Positions 11,849 through 22,810 of a DNA stretch of 64,000 nt are shown piece after piece. The translations under genes and the position numbers were made by a program. The DNA is from Lepraria neglecta (taxonomy: Eukaryota > Ascomycota > Lecanoromycetes > Lecanorales > Stereocaulaceae), in NCBI GenBank assembly GCA_033220425.1, contig CM065650.1, positions 4,868,629 to 4,932,628 of the forward strand, in the 5' to 3' direction. The notes under the pieces were generated by a model. The model was not told where the DNA came from. It saw only the letters and a list, made by a program, of their open reading frames with translations, and made no database searches. Positions within the stretch are counted from its first letter, which is position 1; each line of letters begins with the position of its first letter.

Positions 11849-12058
11849 TATCAGGGGCCTGGCTAGAGCGAGTCGATAGGGGTGTAGTATAACTAGAAGA
11901 ACATATCTAAGGAGAGAAGATAGATACATGAAGCCTGCGCGTCTTGGAGACGCGCCAAGCCGCTAGCCATGAGCGATGAGCAATGATCGAACGTTCGATA
12001 ACTATACTCTATACTACGCGTATCGGCAATAACAGTAAGCAAAGGCCAAGTCGTGACA
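11849..12058 (-). repeat. 3' LTR of minus-strand Gypsy (210 bp)
   Basis: Homologous to 17702-17905 plus 22799-22810. It holds the palindromic cgcgtcttggagacgcg and gatcgaacgttcgata segments and the uninterrupted site agtaagcaaaggccaag. That site is the empty target of the Copia element found in the other LTR. Just inside the element, ctacccccctcaag is the complement of a polypurine tract, which fixes this as the 3' LTR of a minus-strand element. Confidence 0.88.
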
Positions 12059-12089
12059 CTACCCCCCTCAAGTAAGTATCGTCCCTGAT

Positions 12090-15000
12090 GCGGAAGGTAA
12101 GACAACTATAGCCGACTCGGACTACCTAGTTTGTTTAGGTAGCGCGTATAGAAGTCGTCGACTATGTCCTAAGCGTTACTAAATTCGCCGCCGTCCGTAT
12201 AGTACTATTGGCGGTCCGGTTGTTGTTCGTTCTTCTATTAGACCCGGAATTATAGATAGCGGCCACGACCGAATAGTCTAGTATCCAAGATGTCGTCGAT
12301 CTCCTACTCTTCCTAGTTATCTACTATAACAGGTCTTAGCAGCTCTATTCGTTGACTAGGTAAAGGGTCTATAGATGCTTTTCTGATACAGGGCTGGATT
12401 TGGTCAACACCGCAGACTTCAGCTTAGTCAGTATTCAGCCCTATGAGCTTGCTTATCATGCTCATCCATTCCATAGAACAATCAACAATCTTTACCACCA
12501 ACACTACTATCATGAACACACAGGAAAACCTCGTATCATTTTCGTAGTAGGCTGGGGTAGAAGATATTATATATTTATATACTAGATAGGAATTCTAGGC
12601 GGTATAATAATCCAACTTTATCTGATACCTTAAACGGTCCTAGTATCTTGTCATCCAGTTTCCTACTCGGACGTTCTATACTTATATTCCGACTAGATAG
12701 GAATACTATATCTCCTTTATCGTATATAACGTTAGACTACTTCTTATTAGCTTAATCTATTATCCTCCTACGGCTTATAATAGATTACTTAGTTATAAAG
12801 TCTAAGACTCTCGTTATATAATCTACGATATTGTTCGCCTTAGTATACTAGATATACTTATAAGCCGTAGATCTAGTGTCTATAGGTAGAGAGAAAGATA
12901 TCTAAGGGTAGAAACCTTTATTAGTAAAGAAGGGAGTTATTCCTATAGTACTAGTAATAGAGTTATTATCTATAAATTCGGCTATAGGGAGAAGTCGGAC
13001 CTAATTATCTTATATATACGAGTAATACGTTCTTAGGTGACGCTCGATGTCTTAATTAGCCTATTCTATCTAACCGTTAGTTTCCGGATAGAACGCCGTA
13101 GATAGCTTGATATTAATCTTCAGTCGCTGATATAGTACCTTCTATACCAATAATACGAACTATAGCCCTCGATCGGAGATGATTAACTCTGGGAGACTAT
13201 ACGAGCGGAAGATATATCTTATTAGGATGTCGGCTATGGCTTCCGTAGATGTGCCTTGATCGATTATAATATATAGAGCGTAGTGGCGCTCTTTGGAAAG
13301 CCGATCCACGATAGTATATATAGTATTATACCCTTCTGAGACGGGAAGTCCAGTGATAAAGTCTATAGAGATATCTTACTAGTGTTGCTCCGGTACCGGT
13401 AAAGCCTATAATAGCCTATTATATTGGTCTCGAGGGGCCTTACTTCGTTGGTAGATATAGTAATTATAGATATAGTAAGTAATCTTATCTTTTATACTAC
13501 GCTACTAGAACTATCTCTTTACTAACTTAAGCGTCCTATTTCTACTAGGATGGCCGTATACGGGTTAGTTATAGCTTTCCTTGATTAGGTCTATATAGAG
13601 CTTAGCCATTACTAGAACCTAAAGACGATCCTTGTAGAAGAGTATATTATTATAACTAGAGTAATAATATAGGTTGATTATCTCGAATATCTAAGACGGA
13701 TCCTTCGCGAGGGTATTACGGATACGCCTATAGTCGTCGTCTTCCTTATTTACTAGTACTACCTTTATATATAGAGGTAAGTCTTTATTAGCTATCGCGT
13801 TAATCTATTCATCTAATATAGTATTATTACTACTACCCCCCTCTTTAAGGTCTCTATCCTTAGAGAATTTCTAAAAATACTCTAGAGATAGTAGAGTACG
13901 GTGTTAATACTTTCGACGCTCATCCTAGTTATTAATAGGGATTGAATTCGGTATACGCGTTAGGGCGTCTGCTTTACTATTAGATCTATTACTCCGGTAT
14001 ATAATTTTGAAGTTAAAATTAGCTAATTTCTCTGCCTATCAAGCTTGACGGCGTATTAGCTCCTTTATTTATATAAAATATTCAAGGCTCTTATAATCGA
14101 TGAATATTTGGATAGAGATATTAGTTAATTCTAATTCAGGACGCTAGTATTCTAGGTAGCGAATGATTGCAAGTAGCTTCTTATTGTAGATCTTATAGTT
14201 ATACTCTATAGGTAGTAGGTTCTTACTATAGAATATAACTAGATAGAGGGCTCCGTTATTGTCAGCTTGGGATAGGATACCGCTATTAATATAATTAGAC
14301 GAATCTATCTCTAGTACTACTAGTTAGGATCTATTATAATGCCGAAGCACTAGGGTACTAGTAACTATACTCTTAAGACGTTCGAAGGCCGCCTAATATA
14401 CTTTAGACTATTAGAATAGACAATCCTTTCTAGTAAGCGATACTAGTAGCTTAACTATTTTTAAGAAATCCTTAATGAATCGGCGGTAGAAGTTATAAAA
14501 CCTAACGAATACTTAAACCTCTTTTAGATAAGTTAGAGACTCCTAGTTAGTAATAACCTCGACTTTAGTAGGATCTATATATAGACCTTCTATTAATATA
14601 ATCAGGCCGAGGAAGGTTGTTTCTTAAATATAGAATTCGTATTTTTCGATATCTACTTATAATCCTATATCCCGAAGCTTCAATAAGACCTTTCGTATAT
14701 ATTCCTTATATTCTTTCTCTATCTTACTATAGATTAGGATATTATCTAGGTATACCTAGTAGAAGTCGTTAAGGTATTCAAAGAGAGTATCATTTATATA
14801 GTACTAATAGGACGTAGATCTACTAGTTAGACCAAATAGTAGGATATAGTATTTAAACGCTCCGAAGGAGGTGGTAAACGTTATGAGATCCTCGCTGTTT
14901 AGATATATCTAAAGTTTATTAAACGCGGCAATAATATCTAGCTTAGTAAGATATTTATATCTAATAATACAAGAAAGCGTTTCCTCGATAAGCGGTATTA

Positions 15001-15950
15001 GATAGTAGTTCCGAATTATAAAGGCGTTAAGTTTCTAATAGTCGACGTAGAAACGGAGGCTTCTATCATACTTTTGGATAAAAAGGACTAGTAATATATA
15101 GGGAGCTGTACTAGGTAAGATGAAGCCCTTCTTAAGATTATTGTCTAAGTATTCCTTTACCTTTTAGAGCTTAAATCCCGATATTAAATATAAATAACTC
15201 TAAGGGGGCTTCTTTCTAGGTTCTATCTCGATCTTATAATTATATAACTAATATAGTAGGAGTTCCTTAGCTTTACTCCGATTAAAGATATTAATAAGAT
15301 TATAGTATTCCCGAGAAAGCTTCTACTTGACTGTCCCCTCCGTTACTTCCGATACCTTATAGATCTAGTCTAGTATAGATCTATTCTAGATAGCCTTCTC
15401 TAACTCAGCTATTATTATAGAGAAGTATTAGATATCGCGCTTCTTTTGGTTCCTTATATATATATAGAATACGGTAGCGCTAATCTCGGCGATATCTAGT
15501 ACCTCTAGTTTCTTAGGTAGCGGAGGCGGATGATTCGTAGGAATATTTATTATCTTATCTACCTTCTCGGTAGGAGGCTTTATAAGAGCTTAGAGGGCCC
15601 TAATATAGTTATAGCGGCTAGGTAGGAAGATAATATAGTTATCTACTATATCTAGTAGGACCTTATACTTGTTCATCTATAGCTTACTAAGGATAATATA
15701 TTAGTTACCTAGGTTAGTAATAAGTATAGGTATAGTCGACTTAAGATAGTTATAGACCTTTATAGAAGGGTAAATAGTATAGGTAACAGGTTTCTTTCTT
15801 ATCTTGCTATTATATCTATAGAGGTAATATAGTTTAGCGAGAGGTATAGAGACGATATTAAGGTACTTAGAAAGTAGTTATACTTCTTTTTCATCAATGA
15901 ATGAATATATAGTAGTACTAGTATTAGTAAGGGCTTTAGATTAGTATTCT
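12090..15950 (-). pseudogene. Minus-strand Gypsy pol: protease, RT, RNase H, integrase, chromodomain-like end
   Basis: The RT box at 14741-14752 (minus) reads YLDN followed by I-L-I-Y-S. Upstream RT sequence (S-K-A-K-E-L-P-L then Y-N-Y-K-I-E) lies near 15150-15280, with RNase H and integrase toward lower coordinates. Near 12120-12330 the C-terminal segment reads ILDTRLFGRGRYLQFRV, then W-K-N-E-Q and F-S-N-A-stop-D-I-V-D-D-F-Y. This resembles the chromodomain-like tail of ascomycete Gypsy integrases. A patch at about 12395-12560 is much less mutated than its surroundings. The frame is broken by many TAG/TAA codons. Confidence 0.75.
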
Positions 15951-17701
15951 TTTCCTTGAGTAAGCAATATAATAGGGTATATAAATAATCTTCTACTATA
16001 TAGATTATAGATATCTAATAAGAATAAGAATAGTAGGTCCTTAAGGGCGACTTCCCTAAGGACTTCTAGTTTTCTAACTCCGAGTAGTCTTCTATCTCGC
16101 TGATATTACTAGGTACCTTTTCCTTATCTCCTTCGTCGGCTTCGCCTACTTTATTCTATATCCTTTAAACGGTCTCCTTCCTCTTCTTAGGATAGTCTAT
16201 AGTAAAATACCCTTCCTTATTATAAATATAGTATTACTTAGAGTCTTATAACTTAGTTAGAGGGGTATCTTAGTAAGGTAATATAGGACGGCGAGGTATA
16301 ATAACAACTATAGGTTTAATAGATTATTATTTTGTAAGGGGGATATATATAGGTAAGGCACGTCTAGCCGTAGCTAGGGTAGTCCGAGTTAACGAGCGTG
16401 TTAAAGCCGATACTATTCGCTTATACTTCTCGCTTATATAGCGCTATTAATTATCTACCTACTAATATAAGTCACTAATCTCCTTTAAGATATAGAAGTT
16501 ATAAGGGGTAGCTATAATCGCGTCTTATAGACGAAGGTTAACTTTATCCTTTAACTTATCGATTATAGTCTCCTTATCTAGCTCTAGGTAGTTAGTATAT
16601 ATACGGAACTAGGAGAAGAAGGTAGTAAAGGTATCAGTAGCCTTCTATCTTAGCGTCTTAAAACTACGGTATATATCATCCTTTTTATTCGGATTCCCTA
16701 TAATATTACTTAATATACTAAAGACTTCTTCCGGATTTATAAAGTACTTAGGATCATTTATTCGATAGACCTGGATATACTTTACTATAGTACCTCCTGT
16801 ATAAGAGATAATATAGATCGCTTAGGTAGCGTTATCCTTAAAGTAATCCTCGTTGATTATAAGCTTATTACGAATTCGCTAGGTCTAGTCCTTAATAGTA
16901 AGGTCGCTATCTATCTCGTAATATAGTAGTAGGTCAGGTACCTTTAGTATACAAGTCTTCGAACCGCTAACTATTAAACTTAGAGTCTCCTAGCGCTAGG
17001 GAGATCTATCTACTTATAATTCGGTAATACGTTCCTCCTAATAAGTATTCCGATCTTCTAGATCTATATTCTATAATTATAGTATTCGGACCTTCTCTTA
17101 AGCCACTTTCTTCTAGTATTAGGCCGATATAGTAGCGTCGTTGGCTTGATCAACCTTATTAACTATAGTACTCTATTCTTCGATATAAGAGAGGGCGGTA
17201 TTATACTCCTAATAAAGTTCGTTAAGGGATTATAGTAGCTGAGCCGGTTAGTACTTGGCCTAGTACTATAATTGCGATATATTACTAATATCCTATAGAG
17301 TCTCAGCATCTTTAGTACCGATAGACGCGTCTTAAGGGATAACTAATACGTATCGGTGTGCTTACGCTTATTGTAGGGTGTTGTCGCGCTATTACTCTAT
17401 ATCCTAGGGTAAGGATTCGCCTGGTTAGACTCATGCTATAGCGTATATAGTCGGTTGTTTTAGTATAGGGGTTTTTTTCTTTAACACGGTAACTCGTATT
17501 AGCTATAGGTAGACTAGTATACCGTTCTTATACTCCGCAGAGCTCTCTAGTAGTATAGCCTTAGTGACTGCTCCTGTAGTATAGACTTAGGGACCTTCTA
17601 CGTCGTTTGTTTATGCTCGCTGACCAGCTTATAAGCCCTGCCGTTTATTTAACCTCGCTAATAAGCGCATAAGGGCGGGATAAGGGTAAGATATGTTCTA
17701 A
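15951..17701 (-). pseudogene. Minus-strand Gypsy gag with mutated zinc knuckle
   Basis: At 16192-16233 the minus strand reads YYIYNKEGYFTIDY, a CCHC knuckle with Cys and His codons converted to Tyr. Further upstream in the element (toward 17650) lies the diffuse, stop-ridden Gag region ahead of the 5' LTR. No intact frame remains. Confidence 0.7.
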
Positions 17702-17905
17702 TGTCAGGGGCCTACCTAGAGTAAGTCGATAGGGGTGTAGTATAACTAGAAGAACATATCTAAGGAGAGAAGATAGATACATGAAGCCTGCGCGTCTTGG
17801 AGACGCGCTAAGCCGCTAGCCATAAGCGGTGATCGAACGTTCGATAACCATGTTCGATAACCATGCTCCATACTACGCGTATGGATACCAATAGTAAGCA
17901 AAGGC
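17702..17905 (-). repeat. 5' LTR of minus-strand Gypsy, larger fragment
   Basis: Begins TGTCAGGGG and matches 11849-12050. It is interrupted after gcaaaggc by the Copia element; the last 12 bp of the LTR are at 22799-22810. Confidence 0.87.
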
Positions 17906-18086
17906 TTTAGCATATATACTTGCTAATAAGTTCATATGAGAAGAACCATGTTCATTGCATGCTATTGCTAACTCTATAGAGTCGCGTGCAGAAAGTAAAT
18001 ACACTTTTCGTGCGTGAATACTACGCTAACCGCTTTAGGCTTAGTGTAAGGGGCACCGCTAGAGATTCCACCATATAATGCTAACG
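17906..18086 (-). repeat. Copia 3' LTR (181 bp)
   Basis: Runs from tttagcatatatac to ataatgctaacg and equals 22612-22792 apart from a few transitions. Its inverted ends are TTAGCAT/ATGCTAA. Confidence 0.85.
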
Positions 18087-18099
18087 CTCCTATTTGAAA

Positions 18100-19700
18100 T
18101 CGACGGCGGCGAGGTCCACTATAACATCTAAATCCCTATCCAATTACACTCGGAGATAGTCCAAGCTTATATCTAAAAGGGGAGAAGTCGTTTGGGGCAA
18201 TTGGTTTGGTTATTCCGTTAGTAACTATGTCTAAGGTATTGGCGTAATCGACGGTGAGTTCGCCGGTTTCTAAGACTATTTCGCGTACTAAATGGAACTT
18301 ATTGCGTATATGCTTTGTTCGAGTATAATTCACCGGGTTTATAGCAAGCTTGATCGCTGATTAGTTATCTCCTATCAGCCTTATAGGTATTAAGTCGTCT
18401 TTATTATAGCCCATTTTATTAAGCAGGGGCCCTACAAAGAGAGATTCTTTAGCGGCGTTTACTTAGGCCATATATTCAGCCTCTGCAGTTGAGTCGGTAT
18501 ATAGTATCTACAATTTGCTTGACTAGCTAATTGGTCTATTCTATAATTAAAAGACGTAGCCCGATATTATATAGGATATATCCTTATTATCTACCTATAA
18601 AGAATCCGTCCATCCAATAAGCTTACTACTAGGATTAACTCCTTCGGTAATATCTCCAGGTCTATAGCGGAGTCCAATATCAGTGGTTCCGGCTAGATAT
18701 TTAGTAATCCGCTTGGCGGCATTGAAATGCTCGGTTATAGGGTTATTTGAATAGCGTCCACATTTGCCAACTGCGTATACAAGATCCGGGCGTATTATAG
18801 TAACCAACCACTAGAGAGCACCTACTAGGGAACGGTAGCCTTCTGCTTCCTCCTCATTTACGGTATAGTCCTTTAGCGCCGCAGTTATATTATTACCTCT
18901 ATCTATAGGAGAGGTGACTGGATAGTAGTCCTCCATATCTAGCTGAGTAATCAGCTACTTAGCGTATATAGTCTGGTTAATATAGATAGTGCGATTAGGA
19001 CGATCCCGCATGATTAATATTCCTAGATACCAGTTAATATCGCTGAGGTGTTTCATTCGGAAGCGTCCATCTAACTGTATCTTGAATTCTGAGATCAATT
19101 GCTTGTTAGGGGCGTATATAAGTATGTCGTCCACGTAAATAGTAACTATTATACCATTCTTATAGGTGAAGATTAAGTAGTCCTTTATAAGTCTCGTATA
19201 CCTAATAGACTCTATAAACTCTCGAATAGTAGTATACTACTCGCGGGGAGACTATTTTAATCTGTATAGTACACGGCGGAGTCGGTAAGTATCGTTGCGG
19301 TTCCCATTGGTAAAACTATAGGGTTACTCGACCTATACTTCCTCTTTTAGGGATAACTCTAGGAAGGCGGTAATAACGTCTAATTACTCTATCTCGTAGT
19401 CGTACTTAGCGCAGAGGGCTATAAGCATTCTTACTATAGTTACTTTAGCAGTGCTTAAGAAGGTCTTATTATAGTTAATACCATAGATCTGCCTGAATCC
19501 TTTAACGACCTATCTAGCCTTATAGCGGGCGATATTTCCTTCCGAATCCAGCTTCAGGGCGAGGACCCACCGACCTGGCAAAGCCTTCCTGCCATTTGGC
19601 AGAGGTGCGGGTATATCCTATATTCCTATCTCTTTCAGCGAGTTGAGCTCTTCTTATAGGGCAGTTATCTATTTATCTTTATCTGGGCCCTTGAGAGTAT
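18100..19700 (-). pseudogene. Copia reverse transcriptase and RNase H
   Basis: The minus-strand frame contains the Copia RT motifs in order: K-A-R-stop-V-V-K-G-F near 19520; Y-D-Y-E-I-E-Q-L-D-V near 19400; TIYVDDILIYAPNK with YVDD at 19126-19137 intact; then L-G-I-L-I-M; and at 18595-18807 IRPDLVYAVGKCGRYSNNP followed by A-A-K-R-I-T-K-Y-L-A-G-T. RNase H follows: D-S-T-A-E-A-E-Y-M-A near 18490 and TRTKHIRNKFHLVRE near 18300. These are standard Ty1/Copia landmarks. A handful of TAG codons (for example after E-Y-M-A) break it. Confidence 0.88.
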
Positions 19701-21200
19701 TATTAATAGTAGCAGAGACGGAAGGAGTCTAATCGATAGTAACCTTGCAAGCTCTCGCGGCAAAGCCCTTCTTCTTATACTCCCTGATACTATAAAGTTA
19801 CTTATAGTTAGGCTTCTCCTGAGTACGGGTTCGTATAGGCTGTATATTTGGATCAGGAGATGGATCGGGTTCAAACCACTCGTCTTCAGAATTAGAAGAT
19901 AGTATAACTTCTTCTGCAGGCAATACGTTAGTAGCGTCGTCGACTACTTCAGTCTTAGTAGGAATAAGAGGTATATTAACAGTAAAGAACTACTAGGAGT
20001 CGTTTTCGTCGAACTCGTCCTCCCCCCTATTTCTTTATTATCGACAGAAGCGTCGAGTTCCTAATTAACCTATACAGAGAGAATTACCTACTTCCGTTCG
20101 AGATCCTAGAAGCGGTACTAGTTATTATTCTTCCTATAGCCTAGGAATTTGCATTTAATAGCCTTATTATCCAACTTCTTTAATAAAGGATTCGTATTAT
20201 AGACGTAGGCGATGTATCTAAATAGCTTAAGGTAGCTGATATTAGTATTATTACCAGTCTAGGCCCTATAGGGTATAGTAGACGAGTCGAGAGATAAGGG
20301 TGATCTATTCTTAGCATAGACGATATAGTTAATTGCCTCCCCCCATAGGGATTGGCCAAATCTACCGTCTCGAAGGATTGCCCTTATACAGCCAAATAGC
20401 GTCCGGAATGTGCACTCTGCAATTATATTCTGATTGGGCGTATATAGTATAGAAGGCTCCTATTGAATCCTACGATCCTTCAGGGTATCCTGGACCTCCT
20501 TATATACGTAGATAGCCTCGTTATTACTAGTAAAGCGACGTACTAGATAGCCCTGAGTAGCTATCTAGACTAGAAAGTGTCGAATTATAGTAGGAAGTTC
20601 TGACTTGCGCTTAAGTATATAGATCTAGACTATATCGGTAGCCTCGCAGATAAAGGAGATATAGTAGCGATATCCTCCCTTAGTAACCTTAATATAGCCG
20701 CCTCCAGCGATATCTAAGCAGATCTTAGCGCCCTTAACAGTCTCTCGCTTAGAGACGTCTTGTCGATAAGGGATACGATTATATATCTTAGCCATCTTCC
20801 CTATAGAGTATTCTTCGCATAGCTTATATGGAGGAACGTCCTTCTGGAGCTTATTAGCTATAACGGCGTCAATCCCAGTAGCAATTTTAGAAAGCTTCCT
20901 GACGTCTTGTATACCTAAATGGCCAAGGCGTCGGTGCTATTTATCCCAGGAAGCATGATTTGCTGGAGGCTTCTTAGAAGATCTCAGCGCTTGCGGGGGA
21001 TAAGTATACTTTAGGTCGAGCAAATAGCTCTTGCTAACGCGGGTGCCTGATAGTACGACCTTATTATCTTCGGAATTAATAATATTGAAGCGTCTATCCT
21101 TGATAGAGGCGTAGTAGCCCTTATCTTCCAGGGTTGCAATTAATAGAAGGTTGTAGTCTATATTAGGAACATGATGTATGCTACTAAGGCGGATGTATTC
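19700..21200 (-). pseudogene. Copia GAG-pre-integrase and integrase
   Basis: The GAG-pre-integrase motif HRRLGHLG is at about 20920-20945 (minus), preceded by a stop where Trp is usual. The integrase follows with C-L-D-I-A-G-G-G-Y-I-K near 20700, then T-P-N-Q-N-I-I-A-E, close to the usual T-P-x-Q-N-G-x-A-E, near 20430. The integrase tail reaches a K-C-K-F-L-G-Y-R motif near 20150. Acidic linker sequence leads to RT. Confidence 0.82.
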
Positions 21201-22600
21201 AGCCTTCCTATTAAGAATTCTTGGATATAGTATAGTACCGATCCCGAGGACCCTTAGAGCCTTGCTATCGATACTAGTAAGGGTCTTATTGCTTGGCTTA
21301 TAATCTTCGAACTTGGATCGATCCTATAGCGTATGTACGTCAGAGGCAGTATCTATATAGATGGCTTGTTCCTTTGGTGCAGACGTGATTGATGTATTGA
21401 TAACCTTGGTACTGAAGGACCTCGTAATACGGGCTGTTGACTGAGACGATTCTTTAGTACTCCTATTATATCTGGCAGAAGAGGCTTCCTTCTGTTTGTT
21501 TTCTATTAGTAGATCTTCCCTTCCCTTGGCTACTTCCTATTCCTTTGGACGTAGGTGCTTATGTAGATAGTAGCAGTAAGTGTCGCTGTGTCGATGTGAG
21601 CCGTAGCAGCTATAGGGAGGAGTTCCGAGATCCTTTCGATTACCTGGTTTAGTGTCTTTTGCAGTATCCTTCTTCTTCTTCCTCTGGTGCTATAGCTTTT
21701 CCGGCTTATCTTACTTTCTAAATCTAGCTGCTATAGCCTTAGACGTCTCTTCTTGGAGTTTAATACGCCGATCGTGTTCTAAGAGAGCGGTTGCTATATT
21801 GTCGATATCGAGTTCTTTTCTAGATACCTTTAACGCCTGGATTAACTGGAAAGTGTACGGTTTAAGTCCTTCTTTAAGTCCTATTCGGAAGAATAAGGAT
21901 AGCTACTAAGTAGGAAGCCCAACCCCTATATTAGCGAGGATAGTTTGTTGCTTCTTGATAGCCTCTGTGTATTCCTGAATGGATTTATAAGATAAGGACT
22001 CGATACGAGTAATTGTAGATAATGCTGTATCTTGTGTTAAGAGGTCAGAAGCGCTATACTGCTTCTTTAGCTTCTCCTATTGGGTATGGATAGTATCTAA
22101 GCCCTTAATATATTCTCTGGGACCTTCCTCAGTATAGAATACAAGCTGTGTAATACCTTTTCGGTTCTTCTTCTTCCAAGCCTTGGTATCTTTGTCCTAC
22201 TATATAAGTCTTCTCTGGTAGTCGTCTAATTAGGACTGTGTAGTAGCGACTGCGGGAACTGCAGAACTATTAGCAGCGGTATAAGCTGCTTGGTTTATAG
22301 GCTGGGGAGGTATATCTAGCAGGAGTTCTTCGCTACTGACTACCTCCTAGGTCTCGTTTATTTCAAATATTGCCTATATCTTATATTCAAACCTTGGCTA
22401 GTTCTTCGCCCCCTTTAGCTTCTCGATCTTATAGGTCGTAGACTCTATTATTAAACGTCCTGATCTTCTCTAGAGCGGGCAGATTATTATTTTGCCAATT
22501 GGTGTTAAGAAATATTAATACTCGGTGGAAGATAGTGTAGTATCACTTTACTGAGGGCCTGGAATTAATATTGATAGCTATCAACGGGTGCTGAACCCGG
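21201..22600 (-). pseudogene. Copia gag and protease region
   Basis: The knuckle at 21573-21614 reads YSCYGSHRHSDTYC on the minus strand. This fits C-x2-C-x4-H-x4-C with the first two Cys turned to Tyr by G-to-A changes. Upstream Gag includes the W-V-L and L-E-x-L-K-P-type helical segments near 21840 and the start region near 22480. Just inside the 5' LTR the + strand shows caacgggtgctgaacccggg, a likely primer-binding zone of a minus-strand Copia (inferred). Confidence 0.72.
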
Positions 22601-22611
22601 GCTTATAACCC

Positions 22612-22792
22612 TTTAGTATATATACTTGCTAATAAGTTTATATGAGAAGAACCATATTCATTGTATACTATTGCTAACTCTATAGAGTCGCGTGCAGAAA
22701 GTAAATACACTTTTCGTGCGTGAATACTACGCTAACCGCTTTAGGCTTAGTGCAAGGGGCACCGCTAGAGATTCCACCACATAATGCTAACG
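22612..22792 (-). repeat. Copia 5' LTR (181 bp)
   Basis: Pair of 17906-18086. It is followed by aaaggc, the duplicated target. Confidence 0.85.
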
Positions 22793-22810
22793 AAAGGCCA
22801 AGCCGTGACA

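Larger units (their letters stand above)
17906..22792 (-). mobile_element. Ty1/Copia retrotransposon, minus strand, nested in a Gypsy LTR
   Basis: Two 181-bp LTRs (17906-18086 and 22612-22792) are almost identical. Flanking aaaggc repeats (17900-17905 and 22793-22798) are the target duplication. The unoccupied target agtaagcaaaggccaag is preserved at about 12034-12050 in the partner Gypsy LTR. Domain order on the minus strand is gag, zinc knuckle, GAG-pre-integrase, integrase, RT, RNase H, which is Copia order. It carries fewer mutations than the host Gypsy and keeps YVDD, so it is younger, but in-frame stops remain and it is not autonomous. Confidence 0.9.
11849..22810 (-). mobile_element. 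Second Ty3/Gypsy element, minus strand, 5' LTR split by a Copia element
   Basis: LTRs run from TATCAGGGG (11849) to GTGACA (12058) and from TGTCAGGGG (17702) to GTGACA (22810). The latter is interrupted by the Copia element at 17906-22792. On the minus strand the order is 5' LTR, gag, zinc knuckle (16192-16233), protease, RT (YLDN at 14741-14752), RNase H, integrase, chromodomain-like tail, polypurine tract and 3' LTR. The sequence after the right end (cttag) does not match the ctata before the left end, so a target duplication is not established. The coding part is heavily RIP-mutated. Confidence 0.83.
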
